Source of the DNA: JAJXZJ01 sp050012855
GTDB lineage: Bacteria > Verrucomicrobiota > Verrucomicrobiia > Limisphaerales > J093
Assembly (NCBI GenBank): GCA_050012855.1
Contig: JBEKGJ010000007.1
Span: forward strand, 45,955 to 109,954
Direction: 5' to 3'
Length of the DNA stretch: 64,000 nucleotides
The notes under the pieces are model-generated. The model was not told the DNA's origin. It worked only from the letters and a program-made list of their open reading frames with translations, and made no database searches. How positions within the stretch are numbered: the first letter of the stretch is position 1; each line of letters opens with the position of its first letter. The position numbers and the translations under genes were made by a program. Shown piece after piece: positions 33,252-41,197 of the stretch.

Positions 33252-33407
33252 CGGTAGTGTCATTTACCCGGAGCGCGGGTCTGTGACCCGCAGCAGGTTC
33301 GCTTGCAAGCGGGCCTTGTGACAAGGCCGACGCGGTCTTTGATGCGGGCATTTCTGCGGCTCGCCGAGCCGCGGTCCGTCGCCGGATCGCTGGATGGGGA
33401 GACTACC
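33252..33407. repeat. chain of four hairpins with GGTAGTGTC-type ends
   Basis: The 223-bp gap carries GCGGTAGTGTC at its left (33251) and GACTACC at its right end. Between them are four near-perfect stem-loops: GCGGGTC-TGT-GACCCGC (33275-33291), CGCTTGCAAGCG (33300-33311), GGCCTTG-TGA-CAAGGCC (33312-33328) and GCGGCTCG-C-CGAGCCGC (33356-33372). No gene is visible. Confidence 0.75.
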
Positions 33408-33460
33408 TGCGCTGCAACCGGCTTGACGCTGCGGTGTACCTGACCAACACTCGCGCCACC

Positions 33461-34792
33461 ATGAAATCGCCCTTTTCCGCGTTGCGGCGCGCCCTTGCCC
33501 AGGTGGCCCTACCCGCGCTGCTGGTCCCTTCGCTGCTCGCCGCCGCCGAACTGGAAACCAAACCCGCCGACGCGTTTTTCGCGAAATTCGCGCCTGTCAA
33601 GGCGCCGCCCGTCACCGGCCTGTTGCTGCGCGAGGGCGACCGGCTCGCCATCTGCGGCGACTCGATCACCGAGCAGAAAATGTATTCGCGGATCATGGAG
33701 ACCTACCTCACGGTCTGCGTGCCGCAGTTGAAGGTCACCGTCCGGCAATACGGCTGGAGCGGCGAGGTGGCCGAAGGGTTCCTCCACCGGATGACCAATG
33801 ATTGTCTGCGTTTCCACCCGACGATTGCCACGACGTGCTACGGCATGAACGACCACCGCTACCGGGCCTACGACGAGGCCAACGGGCGCTGGTACGTCGC
33901 CAACCAGACCGCGATCGTCCGCGCGTTCAAGACGGCCGGTGCACGGGTCGTGCTGGGCTCGGCCGGCTGCGTTGGCAAGATACCGGGCTGGGTGCAGAGC
34001 GCGAGCGGCACCGTCGAGGACCTTAACCTGAACCTCTGCCTGCTCCGCAACCTGGACATCCAGATCGCTGAAAAGGAAAAGGTCCGTTTCGCCGACGTGT
34101 TCTGGCCGATGTTCGTCGCCGGGTTCAACGCCCGCCAGCAATACGGCGCGGACTACGCGATCGCCGGCAAGGACGGCGTGCATCCCGGCTGGGCGGGACA
34201 CCTGTTCATGGCGCGGGCGTTCCTGAAGGCTTTTGGCCTCAACGGCGCGATCGGCACCATCACCGTGGATCTCGCGGGCAAACAGCCCAAGGCCACCGCG
34301 ACCACCGGTCATGTCGTCAAAGCCGTCGCTCTTGGGGCGATCATGATCGAGAGCCACCGGTATCCTTTCTGCGCCACCGGCGTGCCGGACAAGGACAATT
34401 CGATGCGCTCGGCGATGACGCTGATGCCGTTCAACCCGGAGTTGAACCGGTTTCTGCTCGTGGCGAAACGGGGGAAGGCGGCGCGCTACCAGGTCACGTG
34501 GGGCGACACCACGAAGAGTTACTCCGCGGCGCAGCTCGCCAGGGGTGTGAACCTCGCCGAGGACTTCGCGGTGAACCCGTTCTCGGAGGCCTTCAAGCGG
34601 GTGGACGAGGCGGTCGCGGCCAAACAGAACTACGAGACGCAGCAGATCAAAGGCGCCTTCCACGGCAACGAAGGCAAGGCGGACATGGAGAAAACGGCCG
34701 CGAGCACGGAAGCCAAACGCCAGCCGCTGGCCGACGCCGTCGCCGCCGCGTTCGTGCCGGTCACGCACACGATCCGCATCGAGGCGGAATAA
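33461..34792 (+). CDS. SGNH/GDSL-family hydrolase, secreted
   Basis: 443 residues with a signal peptide (LPALLVPSLLAAA). Block I contains the nucleophile serine in LAICGDSITE (about 66-75); YGMNDHRY holds the block III asparagine; DGVHPGWAGH holds the catalytic aspartate and histidine. SGNH enzymes of this kind usually remove acetyl or other ester groups from polysaccharides. The C-terminal 150 residues form an extra domain of unknown function. The ATG at 33461 begins the signal peptide; an upstream start adds only nine residues. It probably works with the neighbouring secreted glycosidases. Confidence 0.85.
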   Translation: MKSPFSALRRALAQVALPALLVPSLLAAAELETKPADAFFAKFAPVKAPPVTGLLLREGDRLAICGDSITEQKMYSRIMETYLTVCVPQLKVTVRQYGWSGEVAEGFLHRMTNDCLRFHPTIATTCYGMNDHRYRAYDEANGRWYVANQTAIVRAFKTAGARVVLGSAGCVGKIPGWVQSASGTVEDLNLNLCLLRNLDIQIAEKEKVRFADVFWPMFVAGFNARQQYGADYAIAGKDGVHPGWAGHLFMARAFLKAFGLNGAIGTITVDLAGKQPKATATTGHVVKAVALGAIMIESHRYPFCATGVPDKDNSMRSAMTLMPFNPELNRFLLVAKRGKAARYQVTWGDTTKSYSAAQLARGVNLAEDFAVNPFSEAFKRVDEAVAAKQNYETQQIKGAFHGNEGKADMEKTAASTEAKRQPLADAVAAAFVPVTHTIRIEAE

Positions 34793-34846
34793 CGACCCGT
34801 TGGTGCGCCAGCCTTCACCTCTGATCCGAGAACGGAGGTTGGAAGA

Positions 34847-34975
34847 GGGAGCGCGCCCGCCCCGGGCACGGTTTTCCCGCCCCGGCGGAAAACAACCAGT
34901 GCATCCTGACAGGCTCGGGCCGCAGAGGGCTGGACGCGAGGCGCGTCCAGCAACGCCCGAGACGGGCGTGCTCCC
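34847..34975 (+). repeat. three-hairpin intergenic element, copy A
   Basis: Outer arms GGGAGCGCGCCC (34847-34858) and GGGCGTGCTCCC (34964-34975) enclose three stem-loops. These are GTTTTC..GAAAAC (34871-34893), CTGGACGCG-AGG-CGCGTCCAG (34930-34950) and CGCCCG-AGA-CGGGCG (34954-34968). It lies between convergent genes and may also end transcription, although no T-run is present. The same architecture occurs in reverse at 47862-47979. Confidence 0.75.
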
Positions 34976-35004
34976 CACCTCCCGAATGCTCCGCGAATGG
35001 TGCG

Positions 35005-38000
35005 TTACGGCGTCGCCGCCACCTGGGTGCGGGCGAGCCGGCCGGGGTTCTGCGAGGCTGCGAACGGCCGCAGGCGAAACTCGTAGTTGTACTCCCGGCA
35101 CGGAATCAGGAAAGACTCGTGCGGCCAGGCACCCCAACTGTCATCGCCGCCGACACCCTGTTGCACTAGATCGAGGTTCAGGGTGACGTAGTCGCGGCGC
35201 GGCAGTTCGAAGGCGTGCTTGCCGGCGTTCACGTCCGCGGTGCCGTAGTGCAGCGCGTTGGCGCTGAGCAGCGGCAGGCCCACGGCGAGCAGGCCGACCC
35301 TGCCGTTACTCAGGGCGATCCAGCGCGCGTCCACCTTGTTGCCGCTCTCGCCGGGTTCGGTGTAATCCGCGAAGAATTGATCGTCCACGCGGCGGGAATA
35401 GGCGCCGACGGGCGCGTCCTTGCGGTCGGCATAAGTTTCCTGCGGGCCCGGGCCGAGCCAGGCGAGGCGTTCGAAGCCAGGCGGCAGGGTCATCTGCATT
35501 CCCAGCCGGACGAGCGGCGGCAGATCGGTCTTGCCGGGCTTGAACTTCGCCGCCACCACGATGTCGCCGCTGCCATGGACCGTGTAGCTTGTCTCCCACA
35601 CCGCATTGACTTTCGGCAGTGCGTGCGTGGTCTTCACCGAGACGGTTCCGTTCGCGTTGGTCGCGCTCTCGAAGGCCGTCAATTGGGCGTCCTCGTGGGC
35701 ATGACGCCAGATGCCCTGCGATTGTTCCATTTTGCGGCCGCGGTCGTTGTCGGTCTGGCCGCGCCAGAAATCCGGCCGCAGCGGTGTGCGGATGAGTTCA
35801 ACCCCGTGGAACTGGAGTGAAGCGAGCGCGCCGGCTTTTTTGTCAAACGTGGCGGTGAAGGCGCGTTCCGAAACGGTGAGCGCGGCGTCGGTTTCCGAGG
35901 ACTTCAGCGGCGCGAAGGAACCCGCAGCGAGGACCGGCGCGGGGGCGGCGTCGGGCAGCTTGAACTCATCCCAGGCAATTTCGTGGCCCGCCTTGGCCCA
36001 GGACTGGTCGTGCTTGAGCGTGAAGCGGATTTCGAGGAAATACTCGACCCCCGCCTCATGCGCGAACGGTTTCACTGGGAGGGTCAGGGTTTGCGTCGCT
36101 CGCGGCGCCAGATCGAGCGCGGGCAGCGCGCCGTGCTGGATCACTTTGCCATCGGCCTTCAAGAGCCATTCGCCGGCCGCGAGGTCCTTGAGGTTCGTGA
36201 AGTCGAACCAGTTTTTTACCTCGACCGTCCGCGCCGCGAGATCCACCGGCTTGGCGTGGATGTATTGATAGACGTGCTTCACTTGGAACAGGCCCGGATG
36301 CGGTTTGCGATCGGGCGATACCAGGCCGTTGCAGCAGAAGTTGTCGTCGGTCGGCGTGCCGGCCGGGCCGAAGTCGCCGCCATAGGCCCAGAAGGTTTTC
36401 TGGCCGGGCTGGGGCGCCTCGTAGCGGGCGGCGGGCAACGGTTGCTGGATCGTCCGCAACCCCTGGTCAACCCAATCCCAAATGAAGCCGCCCTGGAGGT
36501 GGGGCTGGTTGTAGATCAGGTTCCAGTAGGACCAGAAATCGCCCGAGCCGTTGCCCATCGCGTGCTCGTATTCGCACATGATGTACGGCCGCGTTTGCGG
36601 GTGCGACGCATATTCCGCGACCGAGCGCGGGTGCGGATACATCGGACACACGATGTCGGTGTGCGACCGCAGTTCGGCGCGCTCGTAATGCACCGGCCGG
36701 CTGGCGTCGCGCTGGTGAACCCACTTCGAGGTCGCCACGAAATTCGGGCCGTCCCCCGCCTCGTTGCCGAGCGACCAAATGATCACCGACGGGTGGTTTT
36801 TGTCACGTTCGACCATGCGGATGGTGCGGTTGAGGTGGGCGTCGGCCCACTCGGGCGGGTTGGCGAGCGATTCTCTGCCGTAGCCCATGCCGTGGCTCTC
36901 GATGTTCGCCTCGTCAATCAGGTAGATGCCATAGCGATCGCACAGATCGTACCAGGCGGTCTGGTTGGGATAATGGCAGCATCGCATGGCGTTCAGGTTG
37001 AATTGCTTCATCAGGCGGATGTCGCGGTCCATGCCGGCGACCGTGATGGCCTGGCCGCGGTCGGCGTCGAACTCGTGCCGGTTGGCGCCCTTGATGAGGA
37101 TGCGCTGGCCGTTGACGAGCAGGTCGCCGTCGCGGATTTCCACCTTGCGAAAGCCGACCTTCGCCGGGATGACCTCGAGCGTTTTGCCGGCGGCGTCCTT
37201 CAGGGTGAGCAGAAGCTGGTAAAGGTTCGGCGACTCGGCCGACCATTTCAGCGGGTTGGGAATCGAGGTGGAGATCGTCGCCTGGCTGCCGGTGCCGTCC
37301 GGACTCACGCGCATCTGGATCCGCGGCGCGGCCACGGTCTTGCCCGTGGCGTCAAGCAGGGCGGCCTCGACCGTCACGTTCGCCGGCTCCTGGGTCTGGT
37401 TGGCCAGCGTGACGGCCACGCCGAAGATGCCGTCGCGGTACTGCGCGTCGAGGTCGCCTTTCACCTCGAAATCGCGGATGTGCAAGTTGAGCGGCGACCA
37501 CAGATGGACATCGCGGAAGATGCCGCTCAGGCGCCACATGTCCTGGTCCTCGAGATACGAACCGTCGGACCAGCGGATGTTTTCGACGGCGAGGAGGTTC
37601 TGCCCCGGCTTGACGAACTTGGTGATGTCAAACTCGACCGGCGTGCGGCTGTCCTTGCCGAAGCCGACGCGCTCGCCATTGATCCAGAGGTAGAAGAACG
37701 AATTGACGCCGTCGAACGTGAGGTAGATGTGGCGCCCCGGCCATTCGGTCGGCAGGTCGAAGGTGCGGCGATACGAGTTCACCGTGTTGTTCGGCTCGTC
37801 GAGCGGGATGAACGGGGGGTTCGCTGGTGCGCCGTGCCAGGTCCACGGATAGCGGATGTTGACATAGACGGGGATGCCGTGGCCGAACAGTTCGACGTTC
37901 GCCGGCACGGGAATGGTCGTCCAGGCCGAGTCATTAAAATCCGTTTTCCAGAAATCCGGCACCCGTCGCGTGAGATTCTTCGAGTAGTGGTATTTCCAAT

Positions 38001-38250
38001 CGCCGTTGAGCGAGCGGTAGAACGGCGACTTGACGCGCTCGGCGTTCACCGCGACGCCGACGGTGCGCGCGGTGCGCTCGTCGGGGCAGACGATCATCGT
38101 CGCGTGGGGCGGCTCGTTGTTGAGGCCGGTAAGCTGCGGGTTCGACCAGTCGTCGCGGGCGGGATCATCGGCCGCGATGGCGACGGAGAGGGCGGACCCG
38201 GCAAGCAGGGCGAAGCCCAGGCGTAGGGGGGCAAAGGTCAGCTTGAACAT
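35005..38250 (-). CDS. secreted GH2 beta-galactosidase
   Basis: 1081 residues, close to LacZ plus a signal peptide (LGFALLAGSALSVAIA). The five-domain GH2 plan is visible: jelly roll with WTTIPVPANVELFGHGIPVY, immunoglobulin-like domain, then the TIM barrel starting near VLIKGANRHEFDADRGQ. The acid/base glutamate is in IIWSLGNEAGDG and the nucleophile glutamate in YIMCEYEHAMGN. The large C-terminal beta-sandwich domain (WLGPGPQETYADR) is present. The ATG at 38250 starts the signal peptide. Unlike E. coli LacZ it is exported, probably to the periplasm, to act on galactosides released by its neighbours. It is convergent with the SGNH gene. Confidence 0.94.
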   Translation of the reverse strand: MFKLTFAPLRLGFALLAGSALSVAIAADDPARDDWSNPQLTGLNNEPPHATMIVCPDERTARTVGVAVNAERVKSPFYRSLNGDWKYHYSKNLTRRVPDFWKTDFNDSAWTTIPVPANVELFGHGIPVYVNIRYPWTWHGAPANPPFIPLDEPNNTVNSYRRTFDLPTEWPGRHIYLTFDGVNSFFYLWINGERVGFGKDSRTPVEFDITKFVKPGQNLLAVENIRWSDGSYLEDQDMWRLSGIFRDVHLWSPLNLHIRDFEVKGDLDAQYRDGIFGVAVTLANQTQEPANVTVEAALLDATGKTVAAPRIQMRVSPDGTGSQATISTSIPNPLKWSAESPNLYQLLLTLKDAAGKTLEVIPAKVGFRKVEIRDGDLLVNGQRILIKGANRHEFDADRGQAITVAGMDRDIRLMKQFNLNAMRCCHYPNQTAWYDLCDRYGIYLIDEANIESHGMGYGRESLANPPEWADAHLNRTIRMVERDKNHPSVIIWSLGNEAGDGPNFVATSKWVHQRDASRPVHYERAELRSHTDIVCPMYPHPRSVAEYASHPQTRPYIMCEYEHAMGNGSGDFWSYWNLIYNQPHLQGGFIWDWVDQGLRTIQQPLPAARYEAPQPGQKTFWAYGGDFGPAGTPTDDNFCCNGLVSPDRKPHPGLFQVKHVYQYIHAKPVDLAARTVEVKNWFDFTNLKDLAAGEWLLKADGKVIQHGALPALDLAPRATQTLTLPVKPFAHEAGVEYFLEIRFTLKHDQSWAKAGHEIAWDEFKLPDAAPAPVLAAGSFAPLKSSETDAALTVSERAFTATFDKKAGALASLQFHGVELIRTPLRPDFWRGQTDNDRGRKMEQSQGIWRHAHEDAQLTAFESATNANGTVSVKTTHALPKVNAVWETSYTVHGSGDIVVAAKFKPGKTDLPPLVRLGMQMTLPPGFERLAWLGPGPQETYADRKDAPVGAYSRRVDDQFFADYTEPGESGNKVDARWIALSNGRVGLLAVGLPLLSANALHYGTADVNAGKHAFELPRRDYVTLNLDLVQQGVGGDDSWGAWPHESFLIPCREYNYEFRLRPFAASQNPGRLARTQVAATP

Positions 38251-38330
38251 GCGCCCGTCATAGCAGACGGCGGGCGCCAAGTCACGCCAGTTGTCGGAGA
38301 AGCGGCGGGGGTTTCCCGGATCGCGCGCGA

Positions 38331-38366
38331 CTCAGGTGTTCACGTGCACCACCTTCGCGGGCGGGA
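38331..38366. repeat. 36-bp perfect direct repeat, copy distal to the gene (flanks higBA)
   Basis: CTCAGGTGTTCACGTGCACC plus the next 16 bases are identical to 39096-39131, the 3' end of the decarboxylase gene. The two copies bracket the higBA module. Confidence 0.9.
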
Positions 38367-38383
38367 GGGTGTTTGACGGTCGG

Positions 38384-38779
38384 TTAGGCCGCCGTGGCCA
38401 ATTCCCGGCGGGACAAGGTCAGCGGATACGACTGGATGAGGACATCGGCGGAGATTCCCAGGCCGGCGTGCAGGCGCCGGATCATCGCCATCGTCAGAGC
38501 CCGGCGGCGGCCGAGGATGTCGTGAACGATCCGGGCGCTGCCAATATACGGAATCAGATCGCTGGCCGATAAGCCGCGGCTTTCCAGGTGGTATCGGATC
38601 GCCTCCACGGGGTCGGGTGCCGGCATCGGTTCGTGCTCGCTTTCGTAGGCTTCCACCAGCGTGGTGAGCACATCCAATTGATCGCCAGTCGGCGTGCCGG
38701 GCTTGGCGTCGAAGAGACGCTCGATTTGCGCCAGGGCCGCCTGGTGGTCTGCTTCCGTCCGGATGGGGCGAATTTGCAT
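38384..38779 (-). CDS. higA: HigA-type antitoxin with helix-turn-helix
   Basis: 131 residues. The C-terminal half has an XRE-like helix-turn-helix (AIRYHLESRGLSASDLIPYI then ILGRRRALTMAMIRRLHAGL), and the N-terminal half (ADHQAALAQIERLFDAKPGT) is the usual antitoxin part. It should neutralise the HigB ribonuclease encoded 17 bp upstream and repress the operon. Toxin-first order is typical of higBA. The ATG at 38779 gives the family's normal start MQIRPIRTEADH. Its stop codon lies 17 bp from the distal 36-bp repeat, so the module fills the space between the two repeats almost exactly. Confidence 0.9.
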   Translation of the reverse strand: MQIRPIRTEADHQAALAQIERLFDAKPGTPTGDQLDVLTTLVEAYESEHEPMPAPDPVEAIRYHLESRGLSASDLIPYIGSARIVHDILGRRRALTMAMIRRLHAGLGISADVLIQSYPLTLSRRELATAA

Positions 38780-38796
38780 GGCTCTCGCCTTTCCTG

Positions 38797-39090
38797 TCAA
38801 ACCGTCGTCACGTTGATTCGGTCGTAGTCCACATGCGTTCCAACGAACCGCACATACACAATGCCATAGCCGTAATGGATGGCAACCACCAGACGGTAGG
38901 CGTTGCCCTTGATGTTGAAGACCACCCGGTTGTTGGCCACGACGCTCGCATTGCGGTAAATCCGTTTCAGGTCGGCTGGCGACCGCCAGTCGGCCCGCTT
39001 GGCATCCCGGAACCACGCCAGCAACGGCTGACGGGCATCCGGGTGACGCTCCCAGAATTCCCGGAGAATCCGGCGGGAGATGATGCGCAT
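38797..39090 (-). CDS. higB: HigB-type toxin (ribosome-dependent mRNA interferase)
   Basis: 97 residues of the HigB/RelE-like fold: MRIISRRILREFWERHPDAR, then RADWRSPADLKRIYRNASVV, FNIKGNAYRLVVAIHYGYGI and VRFVGTHVDYDRI. The conserved GTHxxYD ending is typical of HigB family toxins that cleave mRNA on the ribosome. It is the first gene of the module, starting 5 bp from the repeat that contains the decarboxylase stop codon, so it may be read from a promoter in the decarboxylase 3' end. Confidence 0.9.
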   Translation of the reverse strand: MRIISRRILREFWERHPDARQPLLAWFRDAKRADWRSPADLKRIYRNASVVANNRVVFNIKGNAYRLVVAIHYGYGIVYVRFVGTHVDYDRINVTTV

Positions 39091-39095
39091 CGCCG

Positions 39096-39131
39096 CTCAG
39101 GTGTTCACGTGCACCACCTTCGCGGGCGGGA
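39096..39131. repeat. 36-bp perfect direct repeat, copy inside the decarboxylase 3' end
   Basis: Identical to 38331-38366. It encodes the last eleven or so residues and the stop codon of the decarboxylase (minus strand), so insertion of the higBA unit left the gene intact. Confidence 0.9.
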
Positions 39132-40230
39132 AACCGTTGAACCAGGTGGCCGACGCGTTGCTGTAGGCGCCGATGTTCTCGGCGAACACCAGGTCGCCAA
39201 TCGCCAGGTCCGGCAGTTCCTCGGATTGCGAGATGATGTCCAGGCCGTCGCAGGTCTGGCCGAACACGGCGCAGAACCGCTTCGGCCCCCGTTTGAACGG
39301 CTTCAGGTGATACTGGCCGTGGTCGAAAATGATGCCGGAGAACGTGTGATACACGCTGTCGTCAATGAAGAAACAGGGCTTGCCGTCGCGCACGGCCTTG
39401 CCGATGACGCTGGCCACGCTCGTGGCCGCGGTGGCGACGAGAAACCGCCCGGGCTCGGCGATGATCTGGATGTCGGGCGCGAACAACCGGTCAATCTCGG
39501 CGTTGATCTTCCGCGCGAGTTCGCTGAACGGCCGCACATGCTTGTCATACGGCGCCGGAAAACCGCCGCCGATGTCGAGAATCTTGATCGCGTGTCCGCG
39601 CGACTTGGCCTCCTTCATCACCGCGGCGGCAACATTGAGCGCCTGGACGAAATTCTCGAAATTCGTGCACTGGCTGCCGACATGGAAGCTCAGGCCTTCG
39701 ACGACGAGGCCGTTCTTGAACGCGGCCAGAACCAGGTCCACCGCTTCGCCGGGGTCGCAGCCGAACTTCGACGAGAGTTCGCATTGCGAGCCGGTGTTGG
39801 GCACGCGGAGGCGCAGCACCACGCCGGCGTGGGGCGCGTAGGCCTTGATCTTGCGGATCTCCTCGGGGTTGTCGTAGGTGACCAGCGGCTTGTACTGGTC
39901 GAGCGCCTGCAGCGTGGCCTTCGGTTTGGTGGGATTGGCGTAGATGATCTTGTCCCAGATGAAGTCCTGCTGCGCCTGGGCGGGGAGGTGTTTGATGTTC
40001 TCGTAAACCAGCATGAACTCCGGCAGCGAGGCCACGTCGAAACTTGTGCCGGCCTGGTAGAAGGTGCGGATGATGGCCGGCTCGGGGTTGGCCTTCACCG
40101 CGAAATACGCCTGCACCTTGGGCAAATGCTTTTTGAAGACGGCGTAGTTGCGGCGGAGCACGTCGTGGTCAATCAGCACGAGCGGCGTGCCGTGCTCGCG
40201 GGCGAGGGCCTGGAGTTGTCTCGTGGTCAT
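39097..40230 (-). CDS. ornithine/lysine decarboxylase-like PLP enzyme (fold type III)
   Basis: 377 residues, like eukaryotic-type ornithine decarboxylase without its C-terminal degradation tail. The PLP lysine is K46 in YFAVKANPE. Other motifs are HVGSQCTNF, LDIGGGFP, the phosphate/PLP loop EPGRFLV and the substrate-site cysteine C327 in FGQTCDGLD. The C-terminal ENIGAYS is also typical. It should produce putrescine (or cadaverine) by decarboxylation; carboxynorspermidine decarboxylase is a less likely alternative because CDGLD is the ornithine-decarboxylase form. The ATG at 40230 gives the normal start. With the deoxyhypusine-synthase-like gene nearby it suggests polyamine synthesis. Confidence 0.88.
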   Translation of the reverse strand: MTTRQLQALAREHGTPLVLIDHDVLRRNYAVFKKHLPKVQAYFAVKANPEPAIIRTFYQAGTSFDVASLPEFMLVYENIKHLPAQAQQDFIWDKIIYANPTKPKATLQALDQYKPLVTYDNPEEIRKIKAYAPHAGVVLRLRVPNTGSQCELSSKFGCDPGEAVDLVLAAFKNGLVVEGLSFHVGSQCTNFENFVQALNVAAAVMKEAKSRGHAIKILDIGGGFPAPYDKHVRPFSELARKINAEIDRLFAPDIQIIAEPGRFLVATAATSVASVIGKAVRDGKPCFFIDDSVYHTFSGIIFDHGQYHLKPFKRGPKRFCAVFGQTCDGLDIISQSEELPDLAIGDLVFAENIGAYSNASATWFNGFPPAKVVHVNT

Positions 40231-40667
40231 GGCGAATCCTGCGTCGGCCGGTTTGTGAAGACTTTCGGCCGCCGGCACAAGGCAAAACACGCCGCCCGAG
40301 CCGGCGTCTGCCAGTGGCTCTCCCGCCTTGGGCCGAACCTTCGCAACGGGAGAGGAGCGGTCGGGGTCCAAGACTGCCAACATATTTCTTGATTCCAGCC
40401 AGGTCTTGGAAACCGACTCGGGTTAAACCACTTCGTGGAAAGAAACGCAAACCCGACGGCGCAAAACCTATCCACCTCTTTTCCCCCGCTCGACGGCCGG
40501 GAAGTGGCCACCGGCGCCTCGTAAAACTGCGAGAGTACATCTTTTCAGGCTTGCGGCAGGCCCGGTTTCGGCTCCAATCCCCGTGTGCAAGCGTTGAAGG
40601 ACACGTTCGCGGCGTTCCCGCTGCTGGCACGGGTCGTGCCGTTCGACAGGCGCATCGTGGTTCCTTT
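40231..40667. other. intergenic stretch between divergent genes, nothing recognised
   Basis: 437 bp between the decarboxylase and the DUF6941 gene. Frames that cross it have arginine/proline-rich unnatural composition. No tRNA, clear terminator or long repeat was seen. It must hold the promoters of the two divergent genes. Confidence 0.4.
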
Positions 40668-41072
40668 ATGAAAGTAGAACTCTTCGCATTGTGTGATTTC
40701 GCCGCTGATTACGGTGGGAAGCTGAGCGTGATGGCCGTCTTCGACACGCTGTTTGCGCGGCAGACGCCCGTGGTTCATCCGCATTGCTGCATTGCCGTCA
40801 AACTGCGTTTCGAGAAGATCGAGGAAGGGCAGAAGCGCCTGCGCCTGTCGGTGACCGATGCGGATGGAAAGCCGGTGTTGCCCGCAGTGGAGTCGCCGCT
40901 CGAGGTGGCCATGCCGGCCAGCGAACACACTTCGACGGTCCAGGTGGTCGCGAACATCGGCGGCATCAAATTCGAGTCCTTCGGCGAATACTCGATTGAT
41001 CTGGCCATAGACGGCCGGCAAGAGGGGAGCATTCCGTTGTTCGTCCGGGCGCACCCGCAGCCCGGTCGGTGA
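40668..41072 (+). CDS. DUF6941-type conserved hypothetical protein
   Basis: 134 residues. The start MKVELFALCDFAADYGGKLS, followed by MAVFDTLFA and HPHCCIAVKLRF, is the pattern of the DUF6941 family, small all-beta proteins of unknown function common in several phyla. No signal peptide or transmembrane helix is present, so it is cytosolic. The ATG at 40668 was chosen because the family begins there; the longer open frame upstream is not natural coding. It stands alone between the two polyamine-type genes. Confidence 0.75.
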   Translation: MKVELFALCDFAADYGGKLSVMAVFDTLFARQTPVVHPHCCIAVKLRFEKIEEGQKRLRLSVTDADGKPVLPAVESPLEVAMPASEHTSTVQVVANIGGIKFESFGEYSIDLAIDGRQEGSIPLFVRAHPQPGR

Positions 41073-41197
41073 TCCGGCGGCCCGAACTGCCCCATCGCGC
41101 GCCGCGCGCACGAAGCCTCGGCAAGCGGCTTCACGCCCTGGTGGACCGCTTCGTCCGTCCGGCTTTGGGCCAGCCTCAAAGACGGGCGCGACCCTGA

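Noticed and set aside
38383..38389. GTTAGGC at the higA stop codon, resembling an attC end box
   Set aside because: No paired second box or inner palindrome exists on the far side; the stop codon TAA within GCC-TAA explains it.
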